This document shows, piece by piece, positions 51,014 to 58,438 of a stretch of 64,000 bases of DNA. Location: assembly GCA_963764305.1 (NCBI GenBank), contig CAVXSD010000001.1, forward strand, positions 62,001 to 126,000, given 5' to 3'. The position numbers were made by a program, and so were the translations under genes. The notes below the pieces were generated by a model, which saw only the letters and a program-made list of their open reading frames with translations, was not told the DNA's origin and did no database searches. This DNA comes from Bog-473 sp963764305. Lineage in GTDB: Bacteria; Actinomycetota; Acidimicrobiia; Acidimicrobiales; RAAP-2. The stretch's first letter is position 1; every line of letters begins with the position of its first letter.

Positions 51014-51868
51014 TCAGCGGTGGGTTCGGCTACGCAGCAGCTCTTCCACAGAGGCAACGACTTGGCGGGCATCGACCCCGGTCCATCGGTCCGAGCCAAG
51101 CCTGAGGGCGACCTCCTCGTTGGCCACGGCAGCCCCGCCGAGCAGTATGGGGACCTCGATCCCGGCTCGGAGCGCGGCGACCGCCTCTGTGACCGCCTTC
51201 TCGTGCCCTGGGCCAGTCACGGAGATGAGCACGCAGACCGGCCGGTGCTGCCGTGCTGCCGCCACAAAGGAATCGGCTGGGGTGTCGGCACCAAGGTCGA
51301 TGACATCGAACCCAGCACCGCGGAGCTGGTCGGCCACGATGGCGCCCGGTATCTCGTGTCGCTCGCCGGCCACTGCCCCGAGGAGGACCGTCCCTCGCTT
51401 TCGGCCCCGTCGCGTGAAGCGTGTACCGAGCCTGCTGATGACCCTGCGAGCGACCACCGAGGCACGGTGCTCGTCGGCCACGCTGAGTTCTCCTTCCGCC
51501 CACTGCTCTCCGACGGCGCGCAGCGCCGGAACGAGCAGCTCGAGGTGGATCTCGGACGGCTCGGCGCCCCCGGCAAGCGCCGACTCGACCAGCTGCCAGA
51601 CACCCAGCTCATCGCCAGCGACCAGGCGATCGAGCATTCGACTGGCTGCCCAAGTGCGTCGCGGCGCTCGGCGCTGCGGGCCGGCCTGGCGGCGGCGAAG
51701 CCGGTCCACGGCCGTGCGCTCGATGCGCCACTCGCCGGCCTCTTTGACAGCTGGGAGGCGTCCGGTGCGGATGTAGCGGTAGACCGTCATGTAATGGACG
51801 CCCAAGCGATCGGCGGCCTGCTGCAGACCGATCATGCGCGCACCGCTGGCGTCCGTTTCGACGGTCAT
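51014..51868 (-). CDS. Excisionase/MerR-like HTH fused to cobalamin-binding photoreceptor domain (LitR/CarH-like regulator)
   Basis: A 284-residue regulator. Residues about 12-58 form a short HTH (QQAADRLGVHYMTVYRYIRTGRLPAVKEAGEWR) of the excisionase/BldC type, not the longer MerR domain. Next comes a cap domain with WAEGELSVADEH, matching the W-X9-EH motif of AdoCbl photoreceptors such as CarH. The Rossmann B12 domain has GERHEIPGAIVADQL, where the ExHxxG motif has Pro for Gly followed by Gly, then DLGADTP and LLGGAAVAN. It probably represses light genes in the dark and is released by light. It sits in the middle of the light cluster with a candidate operator 63 bases upstream. Confidence 0.85.
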   Translation of the reverse strand: MTVETDASGARMIGLQQAADRLGVHYMTVYRYIRTGRLPAVKEAGEWRIERTAVDRLRRRQAGPQRRAPRRTWAASRMLDRLVAGDELGVWQLVESALAGGAEPSEIHLELLVPALRAVGEQWAEGELSVADEHRASVVARRVISRLGTRFTRRGRKRGTVLLGAVAGERHEIPGAIVADQLRGAGFDVIDLGADTPADSFVAAARQHRPVCVLISVTGPGHEKAVTEAVAALRAGIEVPILLGGAAVANEEVALRLGSDRWTGVDARQVVASVEELLRSRTHR

Positions 51869-51930
51869 TGCTCCCCTATCGCTTCGTGCTGACGACGGTC
51901 GCTTTTCCCGCGACCGACACCGTCGCCCAC

Positions 51931-51942
51931 TTTAGTGCTAAA
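51931..51942. promoter_or_regulatory. Palindromic operator candidate 3 before SRPBCC and regulator genes
   Basis: TTTAGTGCTAAA between the regulator (minus) and the SRPBCC gene (plus), overlapping the A-rich start of its ribosome binding site (AAAAGGAG). It suggests autoregulation by the B12 regulator. Confidence 0.65.
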
Positions 51943-51952
51943 AAGGAGCATC

Positions 51953-52387
51953 ATGGCCCATGTCATCAAGATGGTGAGCACCGCGTGGGATCCCGGGCGG
52001 GCCTTCGCCTACATGGCCGACTTCAGCCACGCCGCCGAATGGGATCCCGGTGTTGACGAGGCGTCCCGCGTGGACAGTGGCGACATCGGCCAGGGAAGCG
52101 CCTTCGACCTTACCGTGCTGGTCGGAGGCCGCCGCCTACCAATGCGCTATAAGGTCACCGACTACGCCCCGGGACGCGTCACTTTCTCGTCGCGCTCTGT
52201 CATCCTTCAGTCCGTGGACACCGTGACGGTGACCCGCCGAGGGTGGACCACGGAGGTGACCTACGACGCCCGGATCAACTTTCGCGGCCTGCTTCGAATC
52301 GCCGATCCCCTGCTGGCCCTCGGCTTCCGTGGCGTTGCCGAACGGGCAATTGAGGGACTCGAGCATCGTCTTGCCCAGTCCAGGTGA
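51953..52387 (+). CDS. SRPBCC-family protein
   Basis: A 144-residue START/SRPBCC-like protein: HVIKMVSTAWDPGRAFAYMADFSHAAEWDPGV, GSAFDLTVLVGGRRLPMRYKV, TEVTYDARINFRGLLRIADPLLALGFRGVAERAIEGL. It likely binds a hydrophobic ligand. The ATG at 51953 has an AGGAG ribosome binding site; an upstream TTG is unlikely. It is separated from the divergent regulator by a palindrome and belongs to the light cluster. Confidence 0.85.
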   Translation: MAHVIKMVSTAWDPGRAFAYMADFSHAAEWDPGVDEASRVDSGDIGQGSAFDLTVLVGGRRLPMRYKVTDYAPGRVTFSSRSVILQSVDTVTVTRRGWTTEVTYDARINFRGLLRIADPLLALGFRGVAERAIEGLEHRLAQSR

Positions 52388-52518
52388 GCGCGTTGGCCTT
52401 GAACCCGCAGGCTCGTCCCACGACCGGCCAGCCCGGAACCAGTGGACGTCGAGACTGCCGCATGGGCCGGGCGCCGAGAAGTGACACGGATGTCCTTGAT
52501 GATCTGAAGGAGACGAAT

Positions 52519-53004
52519 GTGAGCACCAACAGCAGTATCAGCGCGGTCGGCCGCACGACATCACCCATGCCGGCGAGCCTGATCACTGCCCCATCTGAAG
52601 ACAGTCCGACTGACGACAATGACGGTGTCGGCGTCATCGTCGTTGACCATGGATCGCGGCGCGCCGATGCAAACCTCCGTCACGAGCGCTTCGTGGCGAG
52701 CTGGCGCGAACACAGCGGCTATGAAATCGTCGAACCCGCTCATATGGAGTTCGCACAACCGTCTATCAGCGTGGCGTTCGACTCGTGCGTGGCCGCAGGC
52801 GCGACCAACGTAGTGATCCTGCCGTTGTTTCTTTGGCCCGGAGTGCACCTCGAGCGTGACATCCCGGCGCTTGTGGCCCAGTCAGCCTCCCGCTATCCCG
52901 GCGTGGCATATACCGTGGGGCCTCCGCTCGGTGCCCATCCACTTCTGTTCGAGATTGTCGACGATCACACCGCTGAGTGCCTTGATCTCCTGCCAAGGCC
53001 ATGA
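52519..53004 (+). CDS. CbiX/SirB-like sirohydrochlorin cobaltochelatase
   Basis: A protein of about 161 residues with a CbiX domain: GVIVVDHGSRRADANLRHERFV, HMEFAQPSISVAFDSCVAAGATNVVILPLFLWPGVHLERDIPAL. The His of VDHGSR and the later region HLERDIP (in place of the usual GxHxxxDIP) carry metal-binding residues. The family inserts cobalt (or iron) into sirohydrochlorin on the way to B12. Cotranscription with the B12-photoreceptor cluster is suggestive. I chose the GTG at 52519 (AAGGAG site 8 bases upstream); an in-frame GTG at 52384 overlaps the SRPBCC stop (GTGA) and would add 45 residues. Confidence 0.78.
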   Translation: MSTNSSISAVGRTTSPMPASLITAPSEDSPTDDNDGVGVIVVDHGSRRADANLRHERFVASWREHSGYEIVEPAHMEFAQPSISVAFDSCVAAGATNVVILPLFLWPGVHLERDIPALVAQSASRYPGVAYTVGPPLGAHPLLFEIVDDHTAECLDLLPRP

Positions 53005-53384
53005 CCATCAGGTGACGGCGCCTCGCGCTCGCATGTCTCGGCGTGAACGGAAGGCCACAATGCAACGGCGAGAAGACCGTGAGAACGGAATCCACTGCTG
53101 AGGCGGTAACCCGTCCCTGAGCCCAGAGGGACGGACAAGTCCAACCCTGGGACCCAGGATGAAGAGCGACGGGAGGCGGCCGCCTCGCTATCGCCTGACC
53201 GCGCGCCGACCACCGAGAAGGAAGAGGCAGCCGAACTCCCGTCAGCGATTCTCAGACGAGGCCAACGATGTAGCGGAACATGAGCAAGATGCCGCTGATC
53301 GCGACGCCAACATCAGGGGAGAGGGTGAGATCGTCTGATCGGGCCCTGCCCCCCTTCTATCAGTCGCTCCGGCGCCGGATATCG
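53005..53384. other. Intergenic, 380 bases, contains one hairpin
   Basis: No gene is recognised. The only clear signal is the 8-bp hairpin at 53111-53134, probably the end of the cbiX-like transcript. Confidence 0.5.
53111..53134 (+). terminator. 8-bp hairpin after cbiX-like gene
   Basis: CCGTCCCT (53111-53118), 8-nt loop, AGGGACGG (53127-53134). About 107 bases after the cbiX-like stop. No T-tract. Confidence 0.5.
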
Positions 53385-54273
53385 CTATGAAGAAGGCCTC
53401 CGCCTGAGCGGCGGCGGTCCTGGATGGCGCCGGCCTGCAGTGCGGATGCGCAGGGCTGCCGGGAGCGACTCGAATCGGAGCGGTGGCTCGAGCCTGATGG
53501 CCTCGCCGTCCAGTCCGACATCGATCGTGGCCCCCGAGTCGATCTCGAAGCGAGGGTTGATCCATTCCCGCCAACGGCGCAACGACGGTCCGTCGGGCAC
53601 CACCACCACGCCGAGCGTCCCTTCGTCCATCGTCCCCCGGGTGCCCTGAGCCCCGAGCGGGTCGAGCTGGTAGCGGTTGTTGGACACCAAGACGAGCTGA
53701 GCGCTCTCGTATGCCGCTCCGCCCGGGTCGTTGAAGCGCAGGTCGAAGGGTGTCGCACCCGGGCCGAGCAGGTCGGGCAGCATCTCGATGACCGTGCGCA
53801 GCTTGGCGTCGCGGTACTCGGGCGACTGAACGACCTTGCCGTAGAAGCCGATCGACACGTTGTTCACGAAGACCCGACCGTTGACCTGGGCCAAGTCGAT
53901 GCGGCGCTCGGCACCGTGGTGGAATGCCTCGAGGGCGCCGATCACGTCTTCCCGGTCCACGCCGATGTCCAAGGCGAAGTGGTTGCGCGTCCCGGCCGGT
54001 ATGCAGACGTACGGGATGTCGTGCCTGGAGGCGACGGCGGCCACGATCGCTTGGGAACCGTCCCCGCCGGCCATGCCGATGGCGTCGGCGTCCGATGTAC
54101 GGCGGCGCGCGGCCAGCGACGCCAGGTCGTCGCCCTCCTTCATCACGACTGGCTCGATCCCGCGGGCGCGGCACCGAGCGACCAGGTCGTAACGCTGGGC
54201 CTTACCGCCGCCGGACCTCGGGTTCACGACGAGGACCGGGTGCAGCGGCCCTGTGTTCGTTTGAATCCGTCAT
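53385..54273 (-). CDS. Diacylglycerol kinase-family lipid kinase, frameshifted near start
   Basis: About 295 residues after repair. The catalytic domain signature VLVVNPRSGGGKAQRYDLV, the nucleotide motif GMAGGDGSQAIVAAVA, IPAGTRNHFALDIGVDREDVIGAL, and FVNNVSIGFYG are typical of DagK/YegS-type kinases. The ATG at 54273 (MTDSNEHRAAAP) has an AGGTGAG site; one surplus G in 54238-54240 breaks the frame before VLVVNPRSG. It phosphorylates diacylglycerol or a related lipid. If the frame is truly broken, translation could start at GTG 54227. Confidence 0.85.
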
Positions 54274-54308
54274 CTCACCTCTCCATCTCGGGGCGTTCGT
54301 TCGAACTC

Positions 54309-54337
54309 TTGACGGTCTATCATCGAGTCTGTAATCT
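54309..54337 (+). promoter_or_regulatory. Promoter of the DUF308 gene
   Basis: TTGACG (54309-54314), 17 bp, TAATCT (54332-54337). It overlaps a 16-base imperfect direct repeat (TCTATCATC... at 54316 and 54335, period 19). Confidence 0.65.
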
Positions 54338-54350
54338 ATCATCAGTTCTG
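54316..54350. repeat. Imperfect direct repeat over the DUF308 promoter
   Basis: TCTATCATCGAGTCTG (54316-54331) and TCTATCATCAGTTCTG (54335-54350), 19-base period, in an AT-rich island. It may be a binding site, for example for the nearby TetR protein. Confidence 0.5.
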
Positions 54351-54407
54351 TGGTACCGTAACAATAACTGGTCTCCACAGCTACCACAACCACCGAAAGG
54401 AGCTGTC

Positions 54408-54944
54408 ATGTTGAAGTCATTGAGCACATCCCTCATAGTCCGGGGCCTTCTCGCTGTCGCCGTCGGCATCGTGGCGTTGGCGTGGCCAGGGATCACCGTC
54501 TTGGCGCTGGTCATTCTCTTCGCCATCTACGCGTTCATCGCCGCCGGCATGGAGGCCGTCAAGGCCTTCAGCAGCGAAAGAGCCGGTCCCGTGATGGGTC
54601 ATCTGCTGCTCGGTCTGGTCGACGTCGGCGCCGGGGTGATCGCCCTGGCCTGGCCTGGGCCGACCGCACTGGTGCTGGTGTTGCTCGTCGGCGCGTGGGC
54701 GATGGTGGCCGGCCTGGTCGAGATCTACGCCGGCTTCGAAGTCGGCGAGTCAGCCGGAACCCGCGCCCTGTTCTTCGTGAGCGGGCTGATCTCGATCGCC
54801 TTCGGGATCGTCCTCTTCGCCCGTCCCGGCGTCGGCGCGGTGACCCTGGCCTTGCTGTTCGGCCTGTTCAACCTGGTGTACGGGTTCTGGGCGCTCATCG
54901 AGGGCATCGACCTGCGGCGGGCCCACCGCACAGTGGACTCGTAG
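54408..54944 (+). CDS. HdeD-like DUF308 membrane protein
   Basis: A 178-residue protein with six hydrophobic segments arranged as three pairs: LIVRGLLAVAVGIVALAWPGI / VLALVILFAIYAFIAAGMEAV, MGHLLLGLVDVGAGVIALAWPG / VLVLLVGAWAMVAGLVEIYAG, and ALFFVSGLISIAFGIVLFARPG / ALLFGLFNLVYGFWALIEG. The repeated A-W/R-PG motifs are typical of DUF308/HdeD, linked to acid or stress resistance in other bacteria. The ATG at 54408 follows GAAAGGAG and a clear promoter. Confidence 0.9.
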   Translation: MLKSLSTSLIVRGLLAVAVGIVALAWPGITVLALVILFAIYAFIAAGMEAVKAFSSERAGPVMGHLLLGLVDVGAGVIALAWPGPTALVLVLLVGAWAMVAGLVEIYAGFEVGESAGTRALFFVSGLISIAFGIVLFARPGVGAVTLALLFGLFNLVYGFWALIEGIDLRRAHRTVDS

Positions 54945-55118
54945 GTCGACGAACAGTCCCGGCAGCGCGACCAACTCGCGTCAGTCAGCTAGCGTCAGTC
55001 ATGTAGTGATCCCTCAGAAGTGATCGGGATTCCCACCCTGGCGGATCCGCCCGAGTCTCGGCCGAGCGGAACCGCCGGGGTGAAACCCGTCTACGACGTC
55101 GAAGAGAAGGAGGCTGAT

Positions 55119-55772
55119 GTGAGCTCGGTATCCGCGAGCACAACGGGGGGCCCGACCCGGTTGGACCGGCGCAAGGCCCGGACAAGGCAGGCACTGATCG
55201 ACGCGGCGGTCCGATTGATCGCCGAAGGCCGCGGGGAACGGGCCAGCATCCAAGAGATTACCGAGGCAGCCGACATCGGGTTCGGGTCGTTCTACAACCA
55301 CTTCGAGAGCAAGGACCAGCTGTTCGAGACCGCGTCGAGCGAGGTCCTCGAGCGCTGGGGCCACATGATCGACGGGGCCACCGCCGGCATCACCGACCCG
55401 GCGGAGGTCTTCTCGATATCGCTGCGGCTCTCCGCCCGCCTCAGCTGGACCCATCCCGAAGTGGCCCGGTTCATCACCGGCGCCGGCCTCGACCTCCTGG
55501 ACGCGCCGGGCGGCCTGGCCCCCCGCGCCCTGCGGGACATCGAGGCCGGGCAAGCCGCGGGTCAGTTCAGCGTGGCTGACCCCGAGGTCGCTCTCAGCGC
55601 CGTTGCGGGCGGCCTCATCGGGTTGCTGCGCCTGCACCAGCGGCATCCCGATCGGGTCGAGGAGAGCTCGGTCGACGAGCTCGCCGAGGCCTGCCTCCGC
55701 CTGCTCGGCTTGCCCGCCGCCAAAGCCAGACGCCTGGCCCGGCTGCCGCTGCCCGCCACCGAGCCTTGGTGA
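55119..55772 (+). CDS. TetR-family transcriptional regulator
   Basis: A 217-residue TetR protein: HTH TRQALIDAAVRLIAEGRGERASIQEITEAADIGFGSFYNHFESKDQLFE (about residues 20-70) and a ligand-binding helical domain. I chose the GTG at 55119 because of an AAGGAGG site 6-8 bases before it; a longer frame starts at 55020. It follows the DUF308 gene and may regulate it through the repeats at 54316-54350. Confidence 0.9.
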   Translation: MSSVSASTTGGPTRLDRRKARTRQALIDAAVRLIAEGRGERASIQEITEAADIGFGSFYNHFESKDQLFETASSEVLERWGHMIDGATAGITDPAEVFSISLRLSARLSWTHPEVARFITGAGLDLLDAPGGLAPRALRDIEAGQAAGQFSVADPEVALSAVAGGLIGLLRLHQRHPDRVEESSVDELAEACLRLLGLPAAKARRLARLPLPATEPW

Positions 55773-56250
55773 TGCACGTCCGGATGAGTCGTCTCAACGG
55801 CGCTCGAGGACTCGAGCTGAGATGTTCGAACCAGGCGGGCGTTGCGCGCTCGAGTTCCCCGCCGCGCTCACTGCCAATGGACGGCCGTCCCGACCCGCTC
55901 GAGATCTTGTCCCGGTCCAACCCCAACCGGCTGTCTGAGCTCGTTTCCGGGCCGCAACAGTCTGGATGATGGCATCACCGTTCGCCTTCTACCCGGGGCT
56001 CCCCAACGGTTATGGCCGCCGATCTGAGCCGGACACCGTCCAGCGGCATCCTGTTGCAGATCTGGCCGGTTCACCTTGCACGGCGACGGTCGCCTTAGGT
56101 CAGCGATTGACACGCCCAGGGGGAGTTTGGGAATCCCTTGGGAATCAAACGCTCAGTACTCGCCGGATCTGACGTCACTGACTGGATTCTCCACGCCCCT
56201 GAACAGCCAGAACGTGACTCACGCCATCTCGGTGGACCGGCTCCAACAGA
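55773..56250. other. Right end of the island without genes
   Basis: About 480 bases with no supported coding frame. It contains the 19-base arm-type repeat (56128-56146) just before the right attachment core. Nothing else is recognised. Confidence 0.55.
56128..56146 (+). repeat. Right putative arm-type integrase site
   Basis: A 19-base exact direct repeat of 36855-36873, about 100 bases inside the right attachment core. Presence at both island ends fits integrase arm-binding sites. Confidence 0.6.
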
Positions 56251-56295
56251 TTCCTAAACCGTGTGCGAAGGTTCGAATCCTTCCGGGGGCGCCAA
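56251..56295 (+). repeat. attR core (displaced tRNA-Arg 3' half)
   Basis: Exact copy of the 36752-36796 tRNA segment, without the tRNA 5' half. It marks the right end of the island. Confidence 0.9.
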
Positions 56296-56374
56296 CAAAA
56301 TCCCAGTTCAGAAGTGTGCAGGTCCGAAAGGGGTGTCGTATCCTGTACCGCATGAGCACCAGGCGGACTCCAGC

Positions 56375-58438
56375 GTGACCACGCGCAAGCCGAAGGCCCT
56401 GGCCTTCTATCTTCCCCAGTACCATCCCATTCCCGAGAACGACGAGTGGTGGGGCAAGGGCTTCACCGAGTGGCGCAACGTGACCAAAGCTCGCCCGCTC
56501 TTCCCCGGCCACTATCAACCGCACATCCCGGCCGAGCTCGGCTACTACGACCTGCGGGTTCCCGAGGTGCGGATGGCCCAAGCCGAACTGGCCCGCGAGC
56601 ACGGCGTGCACGGGTTCGTCTACTACCACTATTGGTTCCACGGCCGCCGACTACTGGAGCGGCCGTTTGAAGAAGTGCTTGCGTCCGGCGTGCCGGACTT
56701 TCCCTTTGCCCTGTGTTGGGCCAACGAGGAGTGGACCCGGGGTTGGGACTCACAGACGGGTCACGTGCTCGTGCGCCAAGAGTTCAGCGAAGCCGACGAT
56801 CGCGCCCACATCCGTGACCTCCTGCGAGCGTTCAAGGATCCTCGCTACATCACCATCGACGGCCGGCCACTCATGCTCATCTACCGGCCGACGCTGGTCC
56901 CCGACCTCGAACGTACCAGCGAGATCTGGCGAACCGAGGTGCAGAGGGCCGGGTTCCCCGACCTCTACCTGTGCTGGGTCGAGGCATGGGGGATGCCTCC
57001 CGGCGGCCGCGGCCCCAGGGCCTTCGGTCTCGACGCCTCCGTTGGCTTCATGCCCGTGGATGGGGCACAGCTGAACCCAGCACTCGAGTCGCTCAGAGGC
57101 CACCGGGTTCTCGACTACCAGTCGGCCGCCGAATCGGCCATGAACCTCCTCGACCTTCCATGGAAACGATTCCCCTCGGTGATGGTCGGGTGGGACAACA
57201 CCGCCCGACGGGCCCAAGGCGCCACCATCTACCACGGCGCCACCCCGGCCCGCTACGAGCACTGGCTGAGGGCCACGGCCGACTCGCTCGCCGGGGTCCG
57301 CTCCGAGGAGAACTACCTCTTCATTCTGGCCTGGAACGAGTGGGCCGAAGGCAACCACTTGGAACCTGACCAACGTTACGGTCGGGCATTTCTTGAAGCC
57401 ACGCGTGCGGTGCTGGTCGATAGCCCGCCCGTCCTCGGGGCAGACGCCAGCGCTCCGGGACAGCCCACGGCAGACGACCCGATGCTGGCGGGAGCAGGTG
57501 CCCCACGGCACGACCGGGCTATCCTCGGCGAAGCGGCGGCCAATGTCGCCGGTCTGCTCGCCGAGCTCGAACTGCCCGCGGGTCGGCAGGTGGTCGACCT
57601 GGCGGAGCAGCGGATTGAAGCATCGCAGCCCGCGAGACCCGCGTACCCCGGAATCGACATAGTGCCGGGCCCGTTCAGCGACGTGTCGTCGTTGAAATCG
57701 ACCCTCGACGGCATTGACGGTATCGGCGTCATGCTCCTCACTGATGTGCTGCAGCATCTCGCAGAGCCCCAGGATCTGTTGACCGCACTCGCGGCGTGGT
57801 CGTTGGACCACGGCTCGCCCCCCCTGCTCGTCGCCGTACCTCATGTCGCCCACGTGGACATGGCCCTCCAGGTCCTGTGCGGTCAGTTCGAGGGGATCCG
57901 GGAGGGTGGCCCCCTAGATCCGGCGAACCTGCGCTTCTTCACCGAGGACACACTGCAGCGCCTGCTCGACCGCTCGGGGTGGCGCGTGGTGCGCCGGCAC
58001 GACCTCCACTCCCTCTACTCCGAGCAATACGACGACGGGCTGCGCGACGGCCTTCCCGAGGAGCTGGTCGGATTGCTCCTGGCGAGCGCCCAGGCCGTAA
58101 ACCCCAACTGGTCCGTGACCTACTTCGTATGGGCACTGGAGCCGTGCCCGGTCGACATGGCGCCCAGCTCGTACGGAGAAGCCGTCGCGCCTCCCGGACC
58201 GCTCACGGCCGCGTCCATCAACCCGAAGGCGTCGGAAGCGGTCGCCGACTACCTGGCCTCCGTCGGTCTCGTCGTCAGTGAGACCAACCGGCGCGCCCTC
58301 GAGGCCAAGCGGAAAGCGGAATACCGTGCATCACTGTCGCTGCCGAAACGTACGGTCCTCAAGGTCATCTACAGCTCCCCCCGCAGCGCTGCGGCTTTCC
58401 GGCGGGCCTATGGTCTCCTCGGTCGATCGACGCCGTGA
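56375..58438 (+). CDS. WbsX-like glycosyltransferase/GH99-like protein with C-terminal methyltransferase-like domain
   Basis: A 687-residue protein. The N-terminal about 350 residues are the WbsX (GH99-like) fold: ALAFYLPQYHPIPENDEWWGKGFTEWRNVTKARPLFPGHYQPHIP, GVHGFVYYHYWFHGRRLLERPFEEVL, FALCWANEEWTRGWD and FILAWNEWAEGNHLEPDQRYGRAFLEA. The C-terminal part (about residue 375-600) resembles a class I methyltransferase (DVLQHLAEPQDLLTAL, LRFFTEDTLQRLLDRSGWRVVRRHDLHSLY) but lacks a clear SAM glycine loop, so it may be degenerate. The GTG at 56375 is likely. It is coupled to the sulfotransferase gene. Confidence 0.83.
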   Translation: MTTRKPKALAFYLPQYHPIPENDEWWGKGFTEWRNVTKARPLFPGHYQPHIPAELGYYDLRVPEVRMAQAELAREHGVHGFVYYHYWFHGRRLLERPFEEVLASGVPDFPFALCWANEEWTRGWDSQTGHVLVRQEFSEADDRAHIRDLLRAFKDPRYITIDGRPLMLIYRPTLVPDLERTSEIWRTEVQRAGFPDLYLCWVEAWGMPPGGRGPRAFGLDASVGFMPVDGAQLNPALESLRGHRVLDYQSAAESAMNLLDLPWKRFPSVMVGWDNTARRAQGATIYHGATPARYEHWLRATADSLAGVRSEENYLFILAWNEWAEGNHLEPDQRYGRAFLEATRAVLVDSPPVLGADASAPGQPTADDPMLAGAGAPRHDRAILGEAAANVAGLLAELELPAGRQVVDLAEQRIEASQPARPAYPGIDIVPGPFSDVSSLKSTLDGIDGIGVMLLTDVLQHLAEPQDLLTALAAWSLDHGSPPLLVAVPHVAHVDMALQVLCGQFEGIREGGPLDPANLRFFTEDTLQRLLDRSGWRVVRRHDLHSLYSEQYDDGLRDGLPEELVGLLLASAQAVNPNWSVTYFVWALEPCPVDMAPSSYGEAVAPPGPLTAASINPKASEAVADYLASVGLVVSETNRRALEAKRKAEYRASLSLPKRTVLKVIYSSPRSAAAFRRAYGLLGRSTP

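Larger units (their letters stand above)
36752..56295. mobile_element. Integrated genomic island (about 19.5 kb) in tRNA-Arg(CCT)
   Basis: An exact 45-bp repeat of the tRNA-Arg 3' half (36752-36796 and 56251-56295) brackets a stretch that begins with a tyrosine integrase gene pointing inward. A 19-bp repeat near each end looks like arm-type integrase sites. The cargo includes an Hsp20, a FAS1/sigma/anti-sigma set, a cobalamin-photoreceptor light-response cluster and TetR/DUF308 genes. The integrase lacks its C-terminus, so the island may now be stuck. Outside, ahcY lies on the left and glycan genes on the right. Confidence 0.85.
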
